Origin: Coturnix japonica
Lineage: Eukaryota > Chordata > Aves > Galliformes > Phasianidae
DNA length: 64,000 nt
Direction: 5' to 3'
Assembly (NCBI RefSeq): GCF_001577835.2
Contig: NC_029518.1
Span: 71,083,378 to 71,147,377 of the forward strand
Part shown: positions 14,965 to 27,000 of the stretch, one piece after another
How positions within the stretch are numbered: the first letter of the stretch is position 1
Layout: each line of letters starts with the position of its first letter
The notes under the pieces: generated by a model
Told to the model about the DNA's origin: nothing
Databases searched by the model: none
Seen by the model: only the letters and a program-made list of their open reading frames with translations
Made by a program: the position numbers and the translations under genes

Positions 14965-17900
14965 GTAGCGCGGGGACTCCGCCACCCCCCTTCTCTCCCT
15001 CCCTCCCTCCCTCTTGTTGGGGCTGAGCGGAGCCGGCACGTTGCGGGGCTCTGGGAATCGGTTCCTCATGCGGGGTAAAAAAAAATAGTAATACGAAACC
15101 TGTTTTGCCTTTCCAGCGAGGCGAGCCTGCGGAACCTGCCGGCCGACATCACGGTGGAGCCGGGCCGGCTGGAAGTGAGGAGCGGTGCTGCCTGCGGGGC
15201 GGCTGCGCTGCCGCCAGGGGTCAGCCTGGCTCCGTCCTCCTGCCGCGGGCTGCGGCTCCTGCCCGGAGACGGGCTGCGCCTGCGGCTACGGCTGCGCGAT
15301 GCTCCCCTTGCCCCGGGTAAGGCTGAGCGCCGGCCGGCGGGTGGTGCCGATAGTCACGACTTCTGAGTGCATCGGTGGCGATCTGCTCTATAAAGCAGAA
15401 GTGCATGAGGTGACGCAGGGAGGGAAGCTTGCTGAGTAACTTCTGTGTGGGAGTTTAAGAGCTGTATTCAACTCCCTCCTCTCCGTGTTTTCTGCCTCCT
15501 GTTTCACATTTAGTAGCTAAAAATGCAGCAATATGACTTATTCTGGTTATAATGCAGAAGTTTTTGAATGGTCGTTTATATAAGAAAGTTTTGTATAAGT
15601 TTTATGTCTTATGGAATTTTGCAAAACTTGTCTCTTATGTGTCTGGAATGTCTTTAAATGCCTTTCATTGGTGGTTGCAACCTAATTCTTAAATACTAAT
15701 GACCTTTGCTGAGAATATACTTTGACGTCAGAAAGTGGAGAACTCAAAGTCTGTTTATGCATAGAGTTAGGCTTATGCTTTTTCTTCTGCCTAGTGCTAT
15801 TTGTTATTTTATTTCATTTTTTAATTTTATTTATTTATTTATTTATTTTATTTAGAAACTTGTATTTTTGGCTGTCTGAGCTCTCTCCTGTGACTGCATT
15901 CTCTTCACTGGCCTGTAGAGGGTATTGCCGACTGTTCATTGAGTGGTACCACCACAACTGTGTTATCTGACCTGGCTGAGAATTGAAGACTGCTGCCTTT
16001 TTTTTCCACACACCCAGATATATTTTTGTTGTATATTAGGAAGTACCGTCATATGGCAGAGACTTCTTTACACAAGAGAAGCATTGAATTTTAGGTTGTA
16101 CAGCCTTTGTTGTGATTCTCATCTCTGACTGAGAGAATACACACAATTAGAATAATTATTCACAAACTGAATTCCTACCCTGCAATACTAGGCATGAGGT
16201 GGCAAGTTTATCCAAAATCTCATTACTTACTTCTATAGGTAAATAAATTAAGGTTGTTTAGAATGTCACTGTTTTGCTTTGTTTTTTAGATTCTTATCTT
16301 GCATAAGAGTGAAATTCTTGGAAATATTTTTATGTATGAGTGAAAACTTTGCACAACCTTGAAGGTTACTGTCCTCTCTTGTTTTAGAATTGGCTTATCA
16401 GCTTTGGGAAAGACTGAAACCACAGAAGAATTACATCCTTTACTGCCAGTCCTGTGGGGATGTCATAGTAAAAGAACGGTAAGCACTGCACTGTCTTGCA
16501 CTTAGAATCATAGAATGACTTGGGTTAGAAGGGACCTCAAGGATCATGTAGTTCCAACCCCCCTGCCTGGCAGGGCCACCAAACATACGCATTTACTAGA
16601 TCAGGTTGCCCAGGGCCCCGTCCAACCTGGCCTTGAACACCTCCAAGGACGGGGCATCCACAACCTCCCTGGGCAGCCTGTTCCAGGGCCTCACCACTCT
16701 CCTAGTGAAGAACTTCCCCCTAACATCCAACCTAAATCTACCCTCTTTCAACTTCAGTACATTTCCCCGTGTCCTGGTATTATCAGCCTTTTGAATAGTT
16801 TACTCCCCTCCTGGATATAGATTCCCTTTAGGTACTGAAAGGCTGCAATAAGGTCACCCCGCAACCTTCTTTTGTCCAGGCTTATGTCAGTAGCTGCCAT
16901 ACTGATCGATGTTTGTATTATTTTCTCTAGTTTGATAGTTAAATGATGTTTATCTTGAACTTGTTAGTTGAGAATACCTTGAAACGCTGCTACAGATGAC
17001 TAAAATAAAAATTACCTGAAGTAACTTTTCATCATTTATTTATTCTTTTTTGGCTTAGAATATAGAAGTAGCTAACTAAGAGCATATGGTACGTTGCCCT
17101 GCAAGGTTAGGGAAATCGGAATTCTTTTTTTTGGTTGTCGGCAGTGCCTCAAATAAGACATTCCTTTTTGTGGCTGGACTTTGCTGTGCATGGAAACAAA
17201 AAGCTGAAATATTTTGAATTGCAAATATTGTAAATAAAAAGTCCAACATGTTTTTAATTTTCATTGATTTGAAAATACTCCTAGTCTATAGCTGACAGCT
17301 CTGCTGTAACTGAGGAACCCTGTTCATTGTAGGGGAGTTGGCATGGGTGACCTTTGATGGTTGCTTCCAAGTTGAAATGATTCTGTGAAAACTGTAACCT
17401 AGACTTCTTTCTTCCTGTGTACTTCAAGGGATCCTTTTCAGTTCTGTCTGCTCTGTTATGAATTTTGTTCAGTCACTGTGCTGTAGTTATAGAGTAGCTG
17501 GCCAGGATGGAGGTGTTGTCCGCAGCTCGCTCCTTCTATCTTTTAGGCAAAGCTGGCTTCCACGTTACTTTGGAAGTGCTGAATTTGGAAAGTACAAGAG
17601 CTGTATGATTTGACCTTCTCTGCTCCTTACAGACTGAATCACAAAATGAATGAATCATACAATGGCTTGGGCTGGAAAAGATCTCAAAGATCAGCTAGTT
17701 CAAATATCCCTGCCATAGGCAGGGCTGATAACCACTAAATCAGGCTGCCCAGGTCTCTATCCAATCTGGCATCAAACATCTCCAGGGGCAGTTGTAGTGG
17801 GATTGCTAAGTCATGACTTGGAACGGTGACTGAGCACCTGGTAGGTGCCAAGGCAGGGCCAACCCAGGGGAACTCAGGTGCATGCGATGTGGAGCCAGGA

Positions 17901-17998
17901 TCCACTCCTTCATAGACTTCATTTAAGGGTTGGCAGTGGAGGTAAGGGTATCTCACTGGAGATCCCTGCCTCCCTGAGTCTTTCTAAAGGTAAGCATG

Positions 17999-18031
<33 letters not shown>

Positions 18032-21000
18032 GTGGCTGCTGCATTTGGGCTTAAATTCACTTGCTGTATTGTAGGATTTTGCTGTCCTGCTATCATTGCT
18101 ATGCTTTCCATTGCATTATAGCATTACGATGGGGCATTCACAACCTCTTTGGGCAGCCTGTACTAGTGCCTCAGTGAAAGACTTCCCTGGATGTCTGGTG
18201 TATATCTCCCCTCTTATAGTTGAAAACTGTCCCTTTTTGTGCTGTTACTATCCATCCATGTAAAAAGCTGATTTCCCTTCTCCTTGTAAACTCCTTGTGA
18301 GTACTGGAAGGCCACAATGAGGTCTCCCAGGGTCCTTCTCTCCTCCAAGCTGTACAAGTGCAGGTCTCTCAGCCTTTCTTCATAGGATGGGGGGATCCAT
18401 CCCTTTTATCATTCTTCTGGTCCTACTCTAGATCAGCTCCACATTTTTCCTGTACTGGGGCCCCAGGCATGGGCGCAGTACTCCAGATGGGATGGACACT
18501 CCTCTTTTGATGCATTTCAGCATACCGCTGGCCTTCCAGACTACAAGCATGCTGTATTGCCTCATTTTTAGTTTTTCATCTACCGGGACGGGACGCTGAA
18601 GTCATGCTCCACACGGCTGCTCTCAGTGAGTTCTTTCAGTCTTTATAGGTATTTATGGTTGCCCTAACCCAAGTACAACCTCTTGCACTTAGCCTTATCG
18701 AATCTCATAAGGTTCACAAGGGCTCACTTTTCAGATTTCTTCAGGTCTCTTTGGATGGCATTTATTCCATCTGTTGTAACAACTGCCTCTCTGAACTAGG
18801 TGCAGTCCACAAACTTACTGAGGATATACTCAGTCTCATCACTTATGTCACTTACAAAGATTACTGGTCCTAAGATGGATCCACTGGGGCACGTAACTTG
18901 TGACCAGCCTCCATCTGGACAGAGAGCCATTGACCACAACCCTCTGACTGTGACTGTCCAGCCAATTCCTTATCCATTGTCCATCATTTGAACCCACATC
19001 TCTCCAATCTGGAGATAAGAATATAGTGTAGGGCCATGTCAAAAGCCTTGCAGAAGTCCACGTAGTCTGCAGAGTGAATGAGAACTTTAATAAAAAGGCG
19101 CTGCATTTTCTGGGTCTTGTGAGGAAAAATTTTGACAGCTTCAGCTGGATATTTATAAAGTGACAGAGACACACTTGCAGCCTCTTATGGTCTGTGTCAC
19201 TCCTAATACTCAAAATGGTAATACAGATGTAAATCAGCAAACTTCTTTTTCTTTCTTGACATACATAAATATTTGTGGTTGGCTTGAACGCTAAGGAGGG
19301 AGGGTTTGGGGCTTTCTCTGATGAAATGTCTCATCAGGAAGTCTAGCAGTAAGTCTTTGATTGTTTATAGTGTAATGAAACTTGTAATTCTAGTCAGAAG
19401 CATTTGCTTTCAAAAGGTCTTGCGCCTTTTATATTTTCATCTTGGAGTGGGTGTTTCCCTAAATTTCAGCACACCAAATTCTTATGCATGGAACATATTT
19501 TGGTTCCACATCCTACAGTGTCACATAATTCGAACTTTTAGAAAGGGGAGAAAAAAGACATGATAATACATCACATGTAAAGCATTTCTCCTTGTGGAGG
19601 ATTTCTGACCCCCTTGAATGTTACCTCTGAAATATCTTGACTGAGGTAAGGATAGAAGGTTGGAGCTGTGTGGCCAGCAGTTTCTGTTTCAGCTCTCTTG
19701 TTCTTCCAAAAAAAAAGACAGTACTTTCAGAAATAAAATTTATTATTCACTGCATAGTCCAGAGACCTTGCTAATGACAACATAGGTGATGGAATTGAAG
19801 GGAAGTTGCATAATCATGTAAGTGAGAACTTAATAAAGTGTGTATTGTTTGAAAAGCGTCGGTAATAAGATCAACCTGATATCTAGAAAAGGATATCTTT
19901 ACAAAGAAATTGAAAGAAATGGAATTTAGTTTAGATGTCTCCTAGGAGACATAAGAGTTGTCTGGTATGTGCATAGTTGCTGCAGCAATGGTAGTAATGG
20001 TCTTTAGCTGAAGCAAGAGGTTTTTAGGTTAAAATGAAAAAATGTGCTCTAAAGCTTGTTTTTTTTACCACTAGAGATAGGAAGTCTGTGCAATTTCTAT
20101 CATTTTAAAGAGTAGATTAGAGAAGTATGTCTGGAATGGTTTCAATGTTGTGAATCCTTCCTTTAGACAGGGAAATGAACTAGATGAGAATTTTCAGCTC
20201 AGTCTTCTGTTATTCCCTCTTTGTTTTCTGAGATCTGCTGGATTAGTCTGTCTCCCTTTAGGAGTCTTGATGGCTCTTCTGTCATAAGGGTTATGCTCTC
20301 TGCTTCTTCCACATTATCCTCACGTTATAGGAAGTGGTTTAGATTTTTTTTTTCCCCCTCATAATTTAAGAGTTGCAAAGAATTTGGGGTATTATATTTC
20401 TTTCTCTCCTTACAGTTATACATACATACAGTGTGAGTGTAGCTCATAAATAAAATAATTATCTAAGACTCTGTAATGTACTAAAGGCTGAATGTTGTGA
20501 AAAATCACAGAATTGTGGGGGCTGGAATGGACCTCCAGAGATCAAGTCCAACCCCCCTGCCAAAGCATGTTCCATACAACAGGTCGCACAGGTAGGTGTC
20601 TAGGTGGGTCTTGAATATCTCCAGAGAAGGAGACTCCACCACCTCCCTGGGCAGCCTGTTCCAGTGCTCTGTCACCCTCACTGTAAAGAAGTTCTTGCAC
20701 ATATTCATGCAGAACTTCCTGTGCTCCAGTTTCTGGCCGTTTCCCCTTGTCCCGTCTCCACACACTGCTGAAAAGAGCCTGGCCTCACCACTTTGCCCCC
20801 CACACCTCAGATATTTATAGACCTGGATCAGGTCCCCTCTCAGTCTTCTTTTCTCAAGGCTAAACAGACCCAGTTCACTTAGCCTTTCTTCATGAGGAGA
20901 TGCTCCAGGCCCTTCACCATCCTTGTGGCCCTCCGCTGGACTCTTTCCAAGAGATCCCTGTCTTTTTGTACTGGGGAGCCCAGAACTGGACACAGTACTC

Positions 21001-24000
21001 CAGATTGAGGCCTCACCAGGGCAGAGTAGAGGGGAGGGGGAGAATCACCTTCCTTGACCTGCTGGCCATGTTCTTTTTAACACACCTGTCATGTTTTTGT
21101 GATGTTTATACTAGAGGGTAGTTCTCCTCCGAGAGCTGAGTACTCGGGATGCCGCCATTCCATGGAACTGGAGCATGAACCTTCCAATGATCCATACTGC
21201 ACATGATGTTATGATGTGGAATATTGACAGCAACATCTCAAAGCCATAACACACGCCCTAGAATGCCATTGGCCTTTTTGGCTACAAGGGCACACTGCTG
21301 GCTCATGGCCAAGCTGTTGTCCACCAGGATGCCCAGGTCCCTCTCAGCAGAGCTCCTCTCCAGCAGATCATCCCCCAGCCTTTATTGGTGTATGCAATTA
21401 TTCCTCCCTAGGTGCAAGACTCTACACTTGCTTTTGTTAAACCTCATCTGATTTCTTAGTGCCCAGCTCTCCAGCCTGTCCAGGTCTCACTGAATGGCAG
21501 CACAGCCTTCAGGTGTGTCAGCCAATCCTCCCAACTTTGTATCATCAGCAAGCTTGCTGAGGATGGCCACTATCCCCTCATCAATGTCATGGATGAAGAT
21601 GTTGAAGAAGACTGGACTCAGCACTGGCCTCTGGGGGATGCTGCTTGTTACCGGTCTCCAACAGGACTCTGCATTGCCAATGACAACCCTCTGTGCTCTG
21701 CCAGTCAGCCAGTTCTTAACCCACCTCACTGTCTACTCATCTATCCCACACTTCCTCAGCTTTGTTGTAAGGATGTCGTGGGAGGCAGTATCAAACGCCT
21801 TGCTGAAATCAAAGTACGTCCTCCGCTCTCCCCCCCGTCCATCCAGCTAGTGACAACATCATAGAAGGCTACCAGGTTGGTTGTGTGTGACCTCCCCTTG
21901 GTGAACCCACACTGACTACTCCTGATAACCTCCTTATAAATTGATTATTAAGAAATTACTGTTTAAATTAGTCCCAACTCAGAGCTGTTTCTGAAGGGCA
22001 GATTAGCCTCACTGTATTAGATGCTTTCAGAGGGAGACTATGTATCTAAGTTTCTCTGGTTAGATAACTGCCTTAAAGTAGAAACTTAGCTATCAGTTAT
22101 CAAGGTCATAGGTTTTCTTTATAGGCTAGGTTTTATTGTATTTAGCAACTTTAAGAGAGTCAGCTCCTGGTAGACTTCAGGCTTCTTTTTTTATTGTTGT
22201 TGTTTCCTGGAAAGCTAATTTCAAGTAAGTGTTAGCATTTTTCCAGTTCTAGAGACAGGATCTAGAATAAGGCTTCTCAACTCTGAATGTTGAAAGCCTA
22301 AAATAGAGTGGAAAAGTTATATTTTCTGTATAGCTCAGGTGGGAAGAACCTGTTTAGGAACTTCTTGCTGATTAGAGTAACTGCTTTTTGTTTGGCAAGT
22401 ATTCAACATCTTGATGCAATTCACAAAAGGGGGTACTCCAAGCTGTGAGGGTAAAGAGAGTAATGTAAAGAAACTGGACTGCATTGATTTGCAGCCTAAG
22501 GTAATCTTTCTTTTTCCTTTAACACTTTAAAAAGTATTGCTGAGCAATACCAGCTTTTTGTTACTGTAATATGACAAATAGTACAAGGGAATGAAAACCT
22601 TTTTCAGTGTGAGTCCAGGCATTAGCACCATCTGTATAAGACTGGGAAGAATAATCAGTCTTTAGACCTACATCTGAACCATGATAATATCTCTGACAGT
22701 ATATAAGACTACAAAGAGTGAAGTCAGCTATGCGTAGTGCCATAAGGTGATGTTACTCATAATGCTAAAGCTGGGCAGGAGTACCAGTTATTCCAAGTTC
22801 CATCTGCAGATGGGGCAAGCACAGTTTAAAACGTATTGTGGATTGAGAAAGAAGGAAGATTGTATACAGAGTTTTACTTTGACTCACTCAACAATACAGA
22901 AAGCACAGTGAAATGTGATGGGAAAACAGGCATCTTCAGAAAAGAGCAGTCTGAAATGCAGGAAATGGAAAGGAGGGTGTCTAATTGCTGCCCCACTGGC
23001 TTTCTGATGATTTGCAAGTTTTCAACTAGGAGCAGAATAGAGAAGTGATGTGTGAGGAGTCTGGGCAAGAACAGACAAAAATATGAGAGCAAAAATAAAG
23101 CACTCAAACTAGACAGATAACAAAACATTGTGACAGGCTGCATCTAGGAAATTGTTGGAGAACACACGGTTAAAGCTATTGTCTATTATTTTGGTAAAGA
23201 GGCAGATTTTTTTTCCCAATGCAGCAGTTTCCTAGAAAACACAGATTAAAGCAAATGTAAATATGTGGACAATATTCATCAGTGCTTTTAAATTCTTGAT
23301 AAAATCATGTGTGGTGAGACCACAGAATGGCTGTAGAAACTCCAAGCATTTGACGTATTGACAATTGAGCATAATGACTAAGGTAGTATTTATATAGTCT
23401 CATGCATTTATTCCAGCTATCAGTGTGTTTTAGAACTTAAAACAATGCTTCAAAACTTTGGCTTTTAAAATCCTTAGACGCTGTGGGTAGCTAAAGGAAG
23501 GAAGTTAAAAAAAAATGGATAAAGAATGTAAAGTGTGGTATTGCCTGTGGCAGACACCTTGGTGTGTATAGAAACCCAGGAGAAGAGGATTTGATTTAGT
23601 GAGTGGGTTGGTTGGTGTTGGTTTGGTTTTTTTTGTCTGTATGTTTTGAAACTCAAATCTGAATATAAATTAAGAATGCATTGTTTCATCCTTTTTTCTT
23701 TTAATGGATACAGGCTGTGGTATTTGTCAGGATTTAGCTTTGTTTCAAAGTCTGGTATCTGACTTTCAGAGGCTTCAAAAGACATTCTATCCCTTGCTTT
23801 GGCAGCTTTATTTTGTTTTTCTTTTGTTTTCTTGTATATATTAAAGGTTGGTGCAAGGAAACTTTGCAGTAATAAAAATAACTGCATAATATCCATTGTT
23901 ATATTTTTTCTTGACTGAGTAGATCTGTTTAATTTTTACCATGTGATTAGTTACAAGGAAGTTATGCCAAGTTCTGCTATATAATCGCTGGAGATTCACC

Positions 24001-27000
24001 CGTGGGAAAAACTTCATTGCAAACTTGGCAGGAAACACTTGGCCATTGCTTTCTCAGAATTCATCCAAAGAAGGAGAGTCAAGCACTTCTTTTGGAGAAA
24101 GTGCCATCTTTCCTTCTTGTAAGGAGTCCCATTTCTTTGTTAGTGTCTCAGGAAATAATATATGAAAATATTACTGTGTTTTTTTTTCCCTGTTAGGAAA
24201 TTTCTCAGAGTTCTTCCTCTACCAAGTGAAAACTGGAGTGCTTTAGTAGAAGAGTGGTGTTGTCACCCTAATCCTTTTGCAAGAAGTGCTTTACACCCTC
24301 AGCATGACGACTGTTTTCTTGGAGACACTTTTCTGCTGTTGAATTCAAGAAATCAATCACATGTGCCTGAATCTTCCAAGTGCAGTTCAGAGACTGAACA
24401 TCACACTTCTCAGAATGACTCTACCTCGGTAAAGTAGTTTGTTTTAATAATTCTTAAGGGAATGTATTAGATTTTTTTTTTTTTCCTCGTGAAACACATT
24501 GTTATCACTGGCTTATTTAACTTATAAGTATTACAAGGGTGTTTTGAAGGTCAGAAATAGTTGTTGGCATTCAGCTGCATAGAAGCCAGACAATACTCTG
24601 AGCTGTCTTTTAAAACAAGCACCGTGTCATGATACTGACCTGGGTATGAACCGTTTAATGATATAGTTCTGGAACCGAGTATTCCCTCTTCTACCCCCCA
24701 AAAAAATATCCTCAGTGGGGATGGTCAATATTTATTCAGATAGTAATGATAATTGGTTAGGTGTCTGTCAAGGGGCAGTGAAACAAAGCAGAAGGAGAGA
24801 ACTAGAAGCATTGCTTTATTTTTTTTCCTCCAAATACGAGTGAATGCATAAATATAAATATTATCAAAGGGAAATGTGGGTTTTGTGTTTTTTTCTTTTT
24901 TTACTTTAGTATGATTTTAAAAAATCAGAATGTGTTTCAGATGTAGCTCCCTTACACTGGCAGAATGAAAGAAGAATGTTGAGCTCATTTGAGTGCTCTT
25001 TGTCTGGTGAAAAGGATCTGCCACTCCAGGCTGTAGCTGCTGAAGGTGACTTCTATGAAGTGCTTCAGGAGGAGATATCCATCAGCAGAGCCTGAAGGAG
25101 TAGGGCTACCATTTGGCTTAGAAACATCAAAATTTTGTTGTTGCTCAGGAAAAAAAAGAAAGTGTAGGCGTACTGATGTTTCAATAGTGAGATGAGGAAA
25201 TAAAATGGATTGCTTTACTTGTCTTGGAAATCCAGCACTCATATAAAAGTCTGAGCAATAATTACTACTACCACCAAAAGAGCATCAAGGAATTTAGCTT
25301 GCATTTCCATTAAAATCTTTTCTGCTAATGTGCAGCTTGTCTGTATTTGTGCTAAGATTGATCCTGCAGTTATTTATTTATTTTCTGCCATACTATGTAT
25401 TAAATCTGGTTGTTGAAGTTTTGGAAGCAGTTACTGCTTTGTGTGTCTGTAACAGCTGATATGCAGATTCCCTGCACCAAATTCTTCATCTGCTGAAAGT
25501 AACATCAGAGACACTGATTCTTATACAGTGCTGCTGCTTACTGTTGTAGGGGATTTGTATTATCTTTTTAAATCAGCAGGATTCCAGCAGATCACTTGCT
25601 AATGGTGTGATGCATCTGAGTGAGCCATCTGTTTTGAGAACAGTTCTGTCCTCTTGTCTGTATCTGCAAGTCCTGAAGCTGTGGTCTCTCTGGTTTCTTG
25701 TTCCGTTGTTCTTTGAAAAGCAGAATTTGGGGAAGGGAACGTAAGAACTGACATCCTGAAAGGATTTCAGCGTGAGAGAAGCAGATTAATCTGGATTAGC
25801 TCTTGGAGTTATTTGACAATTGAAGTTACGTCTTCTAAGTATTCTTAAGAAGGTGGATAAGTAGAAGATTTTGAATTTCCAAAAGGACAATGACTTCTGT
25901 CAGAGGTCCCCCAAATTAATTATCTTACATTTCAGTAGTCTCAAAAGAGATCGTGGAACAATGGGAACAAAGATGGGAAGAGGCAGTGTCTATGGAATTC
26001 ATACTGCAGCCCAGAGAAAGAGGAACAGTCTGCCCAACATACTGCTAAAATCAATCAAAGAAATGTTTGACAGGGAAATGTTGCCTTTGAGGCAGAAACA
26101 TAATAAAAAAGATACGGGACAAAAACCTTACTGAGATATGGGTCAAACCAGAATAATAGCAGAACTTTGAATGAGGGAGGAGGCTGTTTTCTGGCAGAAA
26201 CATGCAATACTAATTTAGTGCAGTGAATCTTCAGATTGACTCTCTTGTTTTGAAGTCGAGAATTCTTCCCTTGTTTGTGTCAAGTCCCTCCTTCTACATC
26301 TTTCAGGCTTACAATGAATTCCAATTTGTGTTTTCGTATTTCTAGCATCGCTCAGTTGCCAAGCAAATGAGCAGAAAACTGTAAGATCAAGCAGAAGCTG
26401 GATTAATAAGGGAAAAAAGCCCTCATACTGAAACAGAAAATTCTTCCATAATATGAGAGTAATAGAAGCAAGATAGATTGCTACTGGCGTAAATGTTCTC
26501 ATTTTATAGAATACCATTGTGGTCTGTCTCAGTATGAAAGTTCTTCTTTAATTGCATTGCAGTTCTTTGGAAAGTGTTTGCTTGTGACCAAAATAGTAGC
26601 AGGAATATACTAGATATGCTTAAACAATCTTTTCCAGCCTCCTGTGGGACCAAGACAGCATCCTTCCATCGCAAACATTTCTCACATCTATTAGTCTTCC
26701 AGTGTAACATAGTTTTTAAATGTCACATGGTTCTGCAGCATCCTAATAGTATCTCTTGGGGAAAATATTTTTCCCTGATGCCGTATCAAGGATCTTTAGG
26801 AATAGAAGCAGAAAATACCGGGCTGGTGATCCACCACCATCTGCAGGTTGCCGGCAGCTGCAAGTTATCAAATAGATATATTGATTTAATTAGCCTAGCT
26901 AAAGCTATTGCTTTTTCTGCTGAAGCGTGATACGGTGAGTTAGTGGTGGTTTATAGGTACGGTACTGCACAATTCTCAGCTAGCACCTGTAATCAGAGTC

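Larger units (their letters stand above)
14690..15330 (+). promoter_or_regulatory. UBE3D: CpG island / UBE3D promoter
   Basis: GC- and CpG-rich stretch that covers UBE3D exons 1 and 2 and the DNA just upstream. No TATA box is evident, as expected for a housekeeping-type CpG promoter. The open frame extends upstream of the chosen start, so the 5' UTR is within this island. Confidence 0.75.
16479..24196 (+). other. UBE3D intron 3 (7.7 kb)
   Basis: Holds CR1 copies at 16504, 17310, 17637-19230 and 20503-21950 (listed separately) with short elements nested in two of them. The rest (16890-17300, 19231-20500, 21951-24180) is unique AT-rich sequence without other signals. Confidence 0.85.

Noticed and set aside
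14545-15069. 174-codon minus-strand frame over the UBE3D start
   Set aside because: Shadow frame of the CpG island and the CR1 tail. UBE3D exons 1 and 2 on the plus strand explain the region.
26574-26930. 118-codon plus-strand frame in UBE3D intron 4
   Set aside because: Not in phase with a good acceptor, no family resemblance and no promoter or poly(A) context.
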